Under the pieces are notes generated by a model. The model ran no database searches. It saw only the letters and a program-made list of their open reading frames with translations, and had not been told where the DNA came from. Positions 1 through 7,199 of a stretch of DNA of 64,000 bases are shown piece by piece. The position numbers and the translations under genes were made by a program. The stretch's first letter is position 1, and every line of letters begins with the position of its first letter. This DNA is from Sphingomonas sp. PsM26 (GTDB lineage: Bacteria; Pseudomonadota; Alphaproteobacteria; Sphingomonadales; Sphingomonadaceae), in NCBI GenBank assembly GCA_030433805.1, contig JARUXA010000013.1, positions 62,001 through 126,000 on the forward strand, in the 5' to 3' direction.

Positions 1-430
1 GGATCACATCCAGGCAATACCTGCCATCATGATATTGATCGCCGTCGCGGGGAACGTAACCGTAGGCATTGTTCCAGTTTGTCGGACTGACGGATTCACG
101 GTTGAATGCATTCCATGCATTGTTGTTGACCGCGCAGGCCCCTGTCTGCGCCAAACGCTCGATCAGCGCATTGGCGTCCCGGACATCTTGCGCAATCTGG
201 GTATTCGGTTGCTTGACGAGCAACGCAGCGCGAAGGCTGGCGGTCTGCTCCGCCGTGGGCTGCACCGTTGCGGAAGGGCGCAAAAGCGGCTGACCGGCTG
301 CGCCGGCGGTCGTTGGCCCGGTCGCGCGCGAAACCTGCTTCAACAGCTTGCCGAAGATGGAATCCTGCGCCTGGGCAGGGAAAACAGCGACCACGCAGAG
401 TGCCGCACCGGACATCAGAACTTTCTTCAC
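1..430 (-). CDS. Exported protein of unknown function (3' part beyond window)
   Basis: A GTG-initiated frame runs from 430 off the left edge, about 143 codons visible. It opens with a typical signal peptide (basic start, then a hydrophobic stretch LMSGAALCVVAVFPAQAQ with an AQA cleavage site). The mature part is Gln/Ala/Thr rich, then has a tryptophan/asparagine-rich section (NNNAWNAFNRE, NWNNAYGYVPRDGDQYHDGRYC) with cysteines that could form a disulfide. A GGGGGA ribosome site lies 6-8 nt upstream of the GTG, which supports this start. I do not recognise the family; it probably acts in the periplasm or outside the cell. Forward-strand frames here are shadows. Confidence 0.7.
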   Translation of the reverse strand, partial: MKKVLMSGAALCVVAVFPAQAQDSIFGKLLKQVSRATGPTTAGAAGQPLLRPSATVQPTAEQTASLRAALLVKQPNTQIAQDVRDANALIERLAQTGACAVNNNAWNAFNRESVSPTNWNNAYGYVPRDGDQYHDGRYCLDVI

Positions 431-793
431 GCAAGATCCCCCGTTTGCACGGTTGGCGAATTTGCCGTTGCCGCGAAGACCCACGTCTAGCGTACCGTGC
501 TTCCGCACTCTGCTATTCAACCGTTCGCAACATATTGACAGGAAGGGTAAACTCTCCAGTCAATTGATCCGGGCAAACGTCAGAACCAAAGATCAGCGCA
601 GCATTCGGTCGTTTTTGCTGAAACGGATTTCAGGGAATGTCCGGGTCTGAGTGAAAAACGGCATGGCCGCTTTGGGTTGTCGCCGGACAGCAGTTATTCG
701 CCAAACCGCAGTCGTCACCAGCCCGAGCGCATAGGTCGATGCGGTAATGTTCTAGGCATCCCTGGATCTGCCTCAGGCATTTGAAGATCCGGC
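431..793. other. Gene-less stretch with one copy of a dispersed repeat
   Basis: No convincing coding frame. Bases about 634-680 (GAATGTCCGGG...GGCCGCTTTGGGT) resemble the GAACGTCCG...TGGGTC intergenic repeat found many times in the second half of the window. The stretch holds the promoter side of the exported-protein gene on the left and the 3' flank of the M61 peptidase gene on the right. I see no strong terminator. Confidence 0.5.
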
Positions 794-2647
794 CTAATTG
801 GCCGCCGTATCCGGCCCGAGCCACTGAGTGCGAAACGCCAGCTGTCGGGCGGTCGGTGTGACCCCTGCGGTTTCGGCGCGGACGACCTCGACGGTGGGGT
901 CGGCGACGAAGGTCAGCGTCGCGTGGCGCTCGATGCTGCGCTGGCGGTAAGTGATGTCGGCGGTCTGGCCGGGTCTGGCGCGGGCCAATGCCGCCGCCGC
1001 CTCCGCATCGCTGGTGATCGGCGTCCCGCCCAGGCTGACGATCTGGTCGCCATTGTCGAGACCGGCGCGGTACAGCGGCGTGCCCGGCGCGGGTGCGCCA
1101 TCGATGCGGACTTCGCTGCCGGTCGTCTTGAAGCGGACGTTGCCAAGCCACGCGGCGGTCGGGTTGGCGGGACGGAGTTTCAGCCCGGCCTGGTCGAGCA
1201 GCGGGGCATAGTCGGGAAGCCCGCTCGCATCGATCGAGGTCTTGAAGAAGGCCGCTGCGAAGGCCGGGTCCTTGGTCACCACGCCCAGCGCGTGCGACAG
1301 GTCGGCCCGTGTATAGGGGCGCTCGTTCTTGCCGAAGGTCTGCCACAGGTGTCGCATGAACGTGTCGAGCGTGATGTCCGGGTAGCGCTCGCGCAGCGTC
1401 AGGTCGAGCGCGAGCGCAAGGCCGGCGCCGTAAGTGTAGTAAGATACGAAGATATTGGGATTGGTCGCATCGATCGACTTCGCCGCATCGACGAACGGCG
1501 CCCGCAGGCTCATTTCCTGCGGGCCGCCATAGCTGCGGGCGGTGCCGTTGGTCAGTGCGTCGATGGTCGAGCCAACCCCGCGCAGATACGCGTCCACCGC
1601 GGATTCGCCTGCGCGGCGGATCATCAGCGGCCCGTAATATTGCGTGAACCCTTCCGCGAGCCACAGCGACGGGGTGGGGTTGGCGCGCGTGAAATCGAAC
1701 GGTTCGAGCTCGGCGGGGCGGATCCGCTCGACGTTCCAGCTGTGGAAGAATTCATGGCTAAGCGTGCCGATCTGTGCGAAATTCGCCGCGGCGAAGGAGC
1801 GCGGCTGCGAGATGATCGTCGAGTTGCGATGCTCCATCCCGTCGCCGCTGATCTGCGGCATGTAATCGGCGATGAAGGTGTAGGTGCCGAAGTCATAAGC
1901 GGGATGTTCGCCCCACATTGCGATGTGTTGCGCAACGACCTTCTTGGCGCTGGCGGCGAAGCGATCGAGGTCTGCGGGCGTGCCGTCGTGATGGACCGCG
2001 AGGCGGATCGTGGCGCGCGTCGGCCCGTCGCCGACCTGCCATTCGCGCATATCGAAATCGGACAGCTCGGTCGGGCTATCCATAAAATACTGGAAGTCGG
2101 GCGCGGCGAAGGTGGTGCGGTCGGCGGTCGGCTGAAGCTGGGTCGCGACCTTCCATTTGGGGTCGAAGGGTATGAACCGGACGCGGATCGGGCGCTTTTC
2201 CTGCCCGACCGCCCACAGGAAGGTCGCGGGCATGTTGAGATGCGCGTGGGTCGCGTCGATCTGCGCGTAGGTGCCGTCGCCGTGATCGCCGAACAGTGTG
2301 TAGGTGACCGTCACCGTCCCGTCGTGCCCGGATACCGTCCAGCCATAAGGGTCGGTCCGCGTCACCGCGAGCGCGCGACCGCGGCCATCCTTGGCAGAGA
2401 GCGCATAGACGTTCTTGGCGAATTCGTGGATCGCGTAGCGGCCAGGCGACGAACGCGACATTTGGACGCGCAACGGCGCCGGCCCGAGGTCACGCCAGGT
2501 CACGGTCACCTGCGCCTCGTGATGGACCGCATTGGAGAAACCGATTTCATACTGGATCGCCGCCGGAACCTTGCTTTGCGCGATCGCGGGGCTGGGTGCC
2601 TGCATCAGCAGCGTGGCGGCGGCTAAGGTCGCGAACATCGTCTTCAT
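794..2647 (-). CDS. M61 family metallopeptidase (glycyl aminopeptidase-like) with PDZ domain
   Basis: 617 residues with a signal peptide (MKTMFATLAAATLLMQAPSPAIAQ region, cleaved after the AIAQ segment), so periplasmic or exported. The N-terminal half is the beta-rich M61 domain. The catalytic region carries HEFFH (HExxH zinc motif) followed by WNVERIRP and then WLAEGFTQYY, the glutamate-containing second motif of the family. A PDZ domain follows near residues 490-570 (GTPLYRAGLDNGDQIVSLGG). M61 enzymes remove N-terminal residues such as glycine from peptides. The start is preceded by a GGGGGGA ribosome site and overlaps the stop of the upstream TetR gene as ATGA, which suggests translational coupling. 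Length and motifs are normal for the family; the substrate cannot be told from sequence. Confidence 0.93.
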   Translation of the reverse strand: MKTMFATLAAATLLMQAPSPAIAQSKVPAAIQYEIGFSNAVHHEAQVTVTWRDLGPAPLRVQMSRSSPGRYAIHEFAKNVYALSAKDGRGRALAVTRTDPYGWTVSGHDGTVTVTYTLFGDHGDGTYAQIDATHAHLNMPATFLWAVGQEKRPIRVRFIPFDPKWKVATQLQPTADRTTFAAPDFQYFMDSPTELSDFDMREWQVGDGPTRATIRLAVHHDGTPADLDRFAASAKKVVAQHIAMWGEHPAYDFGTYTFIADYMPQISGDGMEHRNSTIISQPRSFAAANFAQIGTLSHEFFHSWNVERIRPAELEPFDFTRANPTPSLWLAEGFTQYYGPLMIRRAGESAVDAYLRGVGSTIDALTNGTARSYGGPQEMSLRAPFVDAAKSIDATNPNIFVSYYTYGAGLALALDLTLRERYPDITLDTFMRHLWQTFGKNERPYTRADLSHALGVVTKDPAFAAAFFKTSIDASGLPDYAPLLDQAGLKLRPANPTAAWLGNVRFKTTGSEVRIDGAPAPGTPLYRAGLDNGDQIVSLGGTPITSDAEAAAALARARPGQTADITYRQRSIERHATLTFVADPTVEVVRAETAGVTPTARQLAFRTQWLGPDTAAN

Positions 2648-3345
2648 GGCTGGTCCCCCCGGATTGTCGATCGTAACCTAGGATCGATCGACCATCCTCT
2701 TGTCAATGCTGTCGCCGGGGGGGCCTCCGGATGGGACGACGCGCGGCACTGTGTATCCCACGCCGCCATCGCGTGTCCGATCGCCGCGCGCAGCGTATCG
2801 GCCGGAACGCCGTCCCGCGCCTGGATCGAGATGCCCAGCACCAGCCCGTCGTAGAGCGCCGTCAGCCCCGCAATGTCTGTTGCAGGTTCGAGATCGCCGA
2901 CGCGCACCCCGGCGGCGATGCATCGCTGCAATGCCTGCCGGGTGATCTCCCGCTCGGCACGGGTCAGGTCCCGGGTAGGTGCTCCAGCCTCGGACGAGAC
3001 TATTGCCGACAGCGTCAACATGCAGCCCTTCGGATGGGCGGGGTCGGTCTGCACCGCAACCGACGCCAGCAAGGCCTGTTCGAGCCGTGATCGTGGCGAT
3101 AGCGTCTCATCGTCGAGCGCGCCGACGATGCCGCCATGCTTGTCGAGATAGCGCGCCAGCGTTTCGCGATAGAGTGCTTCCTTCGAGCCGAACGCTGCGT
3201 AGAAACTCGCCGACGAGATGTCACCCATCGCGTGGCGCAAGACCGCCAGGGACGCACCTTCATAGCCATGCTCCCAGAACAGGTGCATCGCGCTGTCGAG
3301 CGCCGAATCCCGGTCGAAACCACGCGGTCGTCCGCTTCGTGCCAT
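2644..3345 (-). CDS. TetR/AcrR family transcriptional regulator
   Basis: 233 residues. Residues about 10-60 form the TetR helix-turn-helix (FDRDSALDSAMHLFWEHGYEGASL..., ASFYAAFGSKEALYRETL), with the helical ligand-binding domain after it. It is divergent from an MFS efflux gene at 3449, the classic arrangement for a repressor of a drug exporter, and its stop overlaps the M61 peptidase start by 4 nt. Two 16-bp palindromes in the divergent spacer (3365-3380 and 3419-3434) are its likely operators. The ligand is unknown. Whether the M61 gene is regulated with it through read-through is inference. Confidence 0.92.
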   Translation of the reverse strand: MARSGRPRGFDRDSALDSAMHLFWEHGYEGASLAVLRHAMGDISSASFYAAFGSKEALYRETLARYLDKHGGIVGALDDETLSPRSRLEQALLASVAVQTDPAHPKGCMLTLSAIVSSEAGAPTRDLTRAEREITRQALQRCIAAGVRVGDLEPATDIAGLTALYDGLVLGISIQARDGVPADTLRAAIGHAMAAWDTQCRASSHPEAPPATALTRGWSIDPRLRSTIRGDQP

Positions 3346-3364
3346 AAATCGTCGCTCCCGATTG

Positions 3365-3434
3365 TGGACTAATCAATCCATTACTCGTTGACAAGCCGCA
3401 CCGCAGGGTCGAACGCACTGGACCAGTCGATCCA
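3365..3434. promoter_or_regulatory. Paired operator-like palindromes in the tetR/MFS spacer
   Basis: TGGACTAATCAATCCA (3365-3380) and TGGACCAGTCGATCCA (3419-3434) agree at 13 of 16 positions and are each imperfect inverted repeats with TGGA/TCCA ends. They flank a TTGACA hexamer at 3388-3393 on the plus strand, which could be the -35 box for the MFS gene. Spacing between the sites is 54 bp, about five helical turns, so two repressor dimers could sit on one face of the DNA. Binding by the adjacent TetR protein is inferred from position and symmetry. Confidence 0.6.
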
Positions 3435-3448
3435 GAAGTGAGTGCAGC

Positions 3449-4648
3449 GTGATCCCAAGACCCAGCCAGACCGACGATGGCGCGAGCGAGACGCTGCCGA
3501 TCTCCGCGTTGCTGGCGCTGGCAATGACCGGCTTTACCGCGATCCTCACCGAAACGCTCCCCGCCGGGCTGTTGCCGCACATGGCCGCCGGGCTCGACGT
3601 ATCGGAGTCGCTCGCGGGACAGACGATCACGGTCTATGCGGTCGGGTCGCTGCTCGCGGCGATCCCGTTGACGCTCTATACGCAAGGGTGGCGGCGCAAA
3701 CCGACCTTGCTCGTCGCGATCGTCGGTTTCCTGATCTTCAACTGCGTGACCGCGGTGTCCACGTCCTATGCGCTAACGCTCGTCGCGCGGTTCATGGGCG
3801 GGGTCGCGGCGGGACTGGGGTGGGGCATCATTGCGGGCTATGCCAGGCGGATGGTCATCGCGCCTTTGCGCGGCAAGGCGCTCGCGATCGCGATGGTGGG
3901 TACGCCGCTCGCGCTGTCGATCGGGGTTCCCCTGGGGGCGATGCTGGGCACGACGCTCGGCTGGCGGATGGCGTTCGGGCTGATGGCGATCACCACCCTC
4001 ATCCTGATTGGCTGGGTGCTGTGGCGCGTGCCCGATTTTGCCGGTCAGCCTGCCGAAGAGCGGCTGTCGATCGCGCACGTGTTTCGCACGCCGGGCGTTC
4101 GTCCCGTGCTGGTCACGCTGTTCGCATGGATCACGGGCCATAACATCCTCTACACATACATCGCCCCGGTCGCCGCTTTGTCAGGCGTGCGCGAAAGGCT
4201 GGATCTGTTGCTGCTGGGGTTCGGACTTGCCGCGCTGGTCGGAATCTGGGTGACGGGCGTGCTGATCGATCGCGCGCTGCGGCTGCTCGTGCTCGTCAGC
4301 CTTACGACGTTTGCGGTCGTGTCGCTGGCATTCGCGCTGTTCGCGACTACCCCTGCGATGACGATCGCGGCGACGCTCCTGTGGGGGCTGTCGTTCGGCG
4401 GTGCGGCGACGCAGTTGTCGACCGCGCTCGCCGATGCGGCGGGCGAGGGCGTCGACCTGGCGAATGCGATGCTCACGACGGTGTGGAACGGGGCGATCGC
4501 GACGGGCGGGATCGTCGGCGGGGTAATCCTTGATCATGCGGGGGCAGGGTTGCTTGCCTGGGCGGTATTGGTGCCGACCCTGCTGGCCTTGGCGCTCGCC
4601 GCCGGCGCGCGTCGCCATGCCTTTAAGCCCGGCCCCAGGGCTTTTTAA
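3449..4648 (+). CDS. MFS transporter, DHA1-type drug/metabolite efflux
   Basis: 399 residues with about 12 hydrophobic segments spread along the length, the usual MFS size. The loop after the second helix (LYTQGWRRKPTLLVAIV) and the AGLGWGIIAGYARRM segment fit the DHA1/arabinose-efflux class of inner-membrane proton antiporters. The GTG start at 3449 is chosen because it sits just after the operator/promoter region and before a short polar N-terminus leading into helix 1. It is divergent from tetR and 40 nt upstream of an oxidoreductase gene, so a TetR-controlled efflux and detoxification unit is likely. The substrate is unknown. Confidence 0.9.
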   Translation: MIPRPSQTDDGASETLPISALLALAMTGFTAILTETLPAGLLPHMAAGLDVSESLAGQTITVYAVGSLLAAIPLTLYTQGWRRKPTLLVAIVGFLIFNCVTAVSTSYALTLVARFMGGVAAGLGWGIIAGYARRMVIAPLRGKALAIAMVGTPLALSIGVPLGAMLGTTLGWRMAFGLMAITTLILIGWVLWRVPDFAGQPAEERLSIAHVFRTPGVRPVLVTLFAWITGHNILYTYIAPVAALSGVRERLDLLLLGFGLAALVGIWVTGVLIDRALRLLVLVSLTTFAVVSLAFALFATTPAMTIAATLLWGLSFGGAATQLSTALADAAGEGVDLANAMLTTVWNGAIATGGIVGGVILDHAGAGLLAWAVLVPTLLALALAAGARRHAFKPGPRAF

Positions 4649-4688
4649 TAATGCGCCCGTCGTGCGCACTCAGCAGGAGACGATTTCG

Positions 4689-5702
4689 ATGAAAGCCTTC
4701 CAGATCGGTCCCCAGAACGGCACCAGCGGCCTTGTTGCGACAACCCGACCCACGCCGGTTGCCGGCCCCGGCGAAGCACTGGTCGCCCCGCGTCTCGTCG
4801 GTCTTATCAGCCGCGACGTTCAGCTCTTGCGCGGCACCTACGGCGCCCGACAGCCCGAGAGCCGCATTCCGATGTCGGAAGGCGTCGGCGAGGTCGTGGC
4901 GACCGGTGCGAGCGTAACCGAAGTTGCGGTCGGCGACCGTGTCGTCTGCGGTCATTTCGCGACCTGGCTGGACGGCCCGTTCCGGTCGGACGTCTTTGCG
5001 CACGATATCGGCATCACGCATGACGGCTGGCTCGCCGAGCGCGTCGTTCTCCCCGCCGCCGCGCTGATCCGGGTGCCCGACGCGCTGGCCGATGCGGATG
5101 TCGCAGGGCTCGCCTCGGCGGGCCTGACGGCCTGGAACGCGCTGGTCGAAATCTGTCGGGTCGAGGCTGGCGACACCGTCCTCTGCCTCGGCACCGGCAG
5201 CGTTGCGCTGGCGGCCTTGAAGATCGCCAAGGCCCGGGGCGCGCGCGTTGCGATCACGTCGTCGCAGGACGCGAAGCTCGAGACGGCACGTGCCCTTGGC
5301 GCGGACATCACGGTCAATTACCGGACGTCACCGGATTGGGCGGCCGAAGTGATCGCGCAGACCGGGGGCAAGGGGGCCGATATCGTGATCGAAACCGGCG
5401 GCGTCGACACGTTGGGGCAATCGATGGCAGCCGCGGCGATCAACGCGCGGATCATCATTGTCGGCGTTTCGCCGGGGGAGGGGCCGGCAATCCCCGACTA
5501 TCTGTCGCTCATCGCGAAGAACGTGACGATCCGCGGGATCGCCAATGGCAGCCGCGCGATGTTCGTCGATCTGCTTGACGCAATGGTGGCGAACCGGATG
5601 ACGACCGTCGTCGACCGAACGTTCGCCTTCAATGATGCACCCGACGCGGTTCGCTATTTCGCGGCAGCCGCGCATCTTGGCAAGGTGATGATCGCATTCT
5701 GA
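4689..5702 (+). CDS. Zinc-independent MDR-family NAD(P)-dependent alcohol dehydrogenase/quinone oxidoreductase
   Basis: 337 residues starting MKAFQIGPQNG, with AGGAGA 9 nt upstream of the ATG. The N-terminal GroES-like domain has the GEALVAPRLVGLISRD and EGVGEVVATG motifs; the Rossmann domain follows (CLGTGSVALAALKIAKARGARV, then KGADIVIETGG). The cysteine and histidine ligands for catalytic and structural zinc of classical alcohol dehydrogenases are not present, so it belongs with the zinc-free branch. It lies 40 nt after the MFS gene on the same strand and is probably cotranscribed. The substrate is unknown. Confidence 0.88.
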   Translation: MKAFQIGPQNGTSGLVATTRPTPVAGPGEALVAPRLVGLISRDVQLLRGTYGARQPESRIPMSEGVGEVVATGASVTEVAVGDRVVCGHFATWLDGPFRSDVFAHDIGITHDGWLAERVVLPAAALIRVPDALADADVAGLASAGLTAWNALVEICRVEAGDTVLCLGTGSVALAALKIAKARGARVAITSSQDAKLETARALGADITVNYRTSPDWAAEVIAQTGGKGADIVIETGGVDTLGQSMAAAAINARIIIVGVSPGEGPAIPDYLSLIAKNVTIRGIANGSRAMFVDLLDAMVANRMTTVVDRTFAFNDAPDAVRYFAAAAHLGKVMIAF

Positions 5703-6410
5703 TGACCGAACGTCTGCAGTTGGCGCGCGCTTGTCGTCGAGGTTTCCACCGTCCCCGTAACGGCCCGCTGTGAACCGGCGCCAAGCCCCGATCTGTTGGG
5801 AAAAAGCATGCGCATGCCGAAGCGGTCGGCACGGTCCGTGCGGTGCGGTGCGGTCGATTTCGTGAGCCCGTCAGCGACGAAAGCGGAACGGCGCATCGCC
5901 ACAGCGCACGATGCAGCGTTGCGGCAGGCCCTGCATCGCTTCGTCAGCCAGCGTCGAACTGGTCGTTCTGAACGGGGTGGCGGAGGCGCCCAACCTGGAT
6001 CGCTGCCGACGGGAGTCGCAGGCGCATTGAAGCGGAACGAGCGGAAGGGTGGCCGCTGTTCGCTGCATGATGGTCGGCTCAAAATGCGCAAGCGGACTGT
6101 TTGACGGAAGGGGATGAAGCGGCCAGCGAACGTTCGTTCAAGGAACGTTGACGAATGGTCTATCGGGTCACCAGACTATGGCCCGAAACGAACTATAAGG
6201 CGGCCTATGTAAAGATAGCGTATTTGCCTTATTCGCGAATACCTTTCGCATAGTCATAACGCCTGGCGCCTCGATACTTTGCCAAAAATCATATCGTCAT
6301 GCTTCCGTTACGTCCGAGGCGGACCATTCGTGCTTTGATGGCGTTTTCTGTGAGAGTCATACCTTCGTCGCCCGATGCAGATTTCGGGATTATTCGAAGG
6401 GGTGATGAAA
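5703..6410. other. Long gene-less stretch upstream of the lanthipeptide operon
   Basis: No reading frame here has recognisable protein features; those on both strands are arginine/serine/proline-rich shadows. The last 200 bases (about 6190-6400) are clearly more AT-rich than the surroundings and are the likely promoter region of the operon starting at 6411. A perfect 12-bp palindrome TATTCGCGAATA lies at 6230-6241. Two GGAACGTT-like words occur at 6127-6149. I could not assign -35/-10 boxes with confidence. Confidence 0.5.
6230..6241. promoter_or_regulatory. Perfect 12-bp palindrome upstream of lanthipeptide operon
   Basis: TATTCGCGAATA reads the same on both strands. It lies about 170 bp before the first gene of the lanthipeptide operon, in an AT-rich section where a promoter is expected. 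It may bind a dimeric regulator; no regulator gene is linked to the operon, so any regulator would be encoded elsewhere. Confidence 0.3.
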
Positions 6411-6779
6411 ATGGTTGCTGTATCGACACCGATCGAAAGCCAGATCGGCACCGACGAAATCCGGCAGATCCAGCTGCTGGCGGTTCTTCTCTCCGCACTC
6501 CCGGCGAAGGGCAAGCTGCGCGAACTGCTGGACGCTGCCCTTGTGGCTGAGTCGCACAGCGAGGCCACCGATGCCGTTGGTGCTGTCCGTGAGTTCAGCA
6601 CGGAAGGCCTGAAGCGTTATCTCGAAGCGCGGTGGGTTACCAACGCAGCCAAGCTGCAGCCGGCGGAAGCCAAAATCCTCGAATGGCAGAAGGACGCCAC
6701 CAACGTCGCCACGGCCGTTCGCGAGCTTGTGGCCGCCGAATACGCGCTCGGCTTCCGGCTCGACGTCGTCGCGCACTGA
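6411..6779 (+). CDS. Small DurN/Cinorf7-like protein, candidate lysinoalanine-forming enzyme
   Basis: 122 residues, predicted largely helical (RQIQLLAVLLSALPAKGKLRELLDAALVAESHSE, then TEGLKRYLEARWV, ATAVRELVAAEYALGF), no signal peptide and no cysteine. The ATG at 6411 is preferred over that at 6405 because AAGGGG (6397-6402) then has an 8-nt spacing. It is the first gene of the operon, 70 nt before the precursor gene. In cinnamycin and duramycin clusters a protein of about 120 residues (Cinorf7/DurN) is needed to form the Ser6-Lys19 lysinoalanine bridge. This gene has matching size, helical character and context, and the core here keeps Ser6 and Lys19. The assignment rests on context and length; I cannot align the two proteins reliably by eye. 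Confidence 0.6.
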   Translation: MVAVSTPIESQIGTDEIRQIQLLAVLLSALPAKGKLRELLDAALVAESHSEATDAVGAVREFSTEGLKRYLEARWVTNAAKLQPAEAKILEWQKDATNVATAVRELVAAEYALGFRLDVVAH

Positions 6780-6804
6780 TTGCCAGGCAAAGGTTTTCGG
6801 ATCC

Positions 6805-6821
6805 GCCGTCATGCTGACGGC
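6805..6821. promoter_or_regulatory. Small hairpin before the lanthipeptide precursor gene
   Basis: GCCGTCA and TGACGGC form a 7-bp perfect stem with a TGC loop in the 70-nt gap between the first two genes of the operon. No U-run follows, so it is more likely an RNA-stability or processing element than a terminator. Confidence 0.35.
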
Positions 6822-6849
6822 ACACCCATTATTTCTGAAAGGAACGATC

Positions 6850-7116
6850 ATGCTTCGTATGAACACCCGCCAGTTCGACGACTTTTCTGCCGACACGGCG
6901 ATGTTTCTGACGGTCGTCGACCCGGAATTCCGCCAGGACATGGCCGATCGCTTCGGGACCGTCGGCGATATCGACGCGATCGAAAAGATCCTGCCGCCCG
7001 ACACCACCTTCCGCGATCTGCTGCGTGAAGACTTGGAATCGATCGAAATCCTCGCCTGCGTCAGCACCTGCAGCAAGGGGCCGATCACGCTGATCTGCGA
7101 CGGCACGACCAAATAG
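6850..7116 (+). CDS. lanA: Cinnamycin/duramycin-like class II lanthipeptide precursor
   Basis: 88 residues: a 69-residue acidic leader ending DLESIEILA, then the 19-residue core CVSTCSKGPITLICDGTTK (bases 7057-7113). Cinnamycin is CRQSCSFGPFTFVCDGNTK. All cross-linking positions are kept: Cys1-Thr18, residue 4 (Ser in cinnamycin, Thr here)-Cys14, Cys5-Thr11 and Ser6-Lys19 for lysinoalanine. Gly8, Pro9, Asp15 (hydroxylated in cinnamycin) and Gly16 are also identical. Differences are at 2, 3, 4, 7, 10, 12, 13 and 17; Phe7 becomes Lys and the Phe10/Phe12/Val13 hydrophobic face becomes Ile/Leu/Ile. AAAGGAA 5 nt before the ATG supports the start. The leader ends in Ala before Cys1, as in cinnamycin, but without a full AxA motif. 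The mature peptide may bind phosphatidylethanolamine, by analogy only. Confidence 0.93.
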   Translation: MLRMNTRQFDDFSADTAMFLTVVDPEFRQDMADRFGTVGDIDAIEKILPPDTTFRDLLREDLESIEILACVSTCSKGPITLICDGTTK

Positions 7117-7134
7117 AGTTCGCATCACGGCAAA

Positions 7135-7171
7135 GGATGTGGACGCAGCCGTCACGGCTGCGTCCACATCC
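7135..7171. terminator. Strong 16-bp hairpin between precursor and lanM (partial terminator/attenuator)
   Basis: GGATGTGGACGCAGCC (7135-7150) pairs perfectly with GGCTGCGTCCACATCC (7156-7171) around a GTCAC loop, 18 nt after the precursor stop codon. Only a weak T-stretch (TTTT near 7181) follows. Such hairpins between lanA and lanM genes commonly let part of the transcription through and protect the short precursor mRNA, giving more precursor than enzyme. That role is inferred here. Confidence 0.7.
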
Positions 7172-7199
7172 GAGCCGGAATTTTCAGGGGTGAGCAGCT

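Noticed and set aside
923..2626. 567-codon plus-strand frame opposite the M61 peptidase gene
   Set aside because: It mirrors the coding strand, is Arg/Gly/Val-rich without family motifs, and the minus-strand protein has a signal peptide, HExxH and PDZ.
5654..6104. Overlapping frames on both strands before the lanthipeptide operon
   Set aside because: Arg/Ser/Pro-rich, no ribosome site or motif; one overlaps the end of the oxidoreductase gene.
6128..6170. GGAAC word considered as an EcfG (general stress) promoter
   Set aside because: GGAAC is present but the CGTT -10 word is not found at 16-18 nt spacing.
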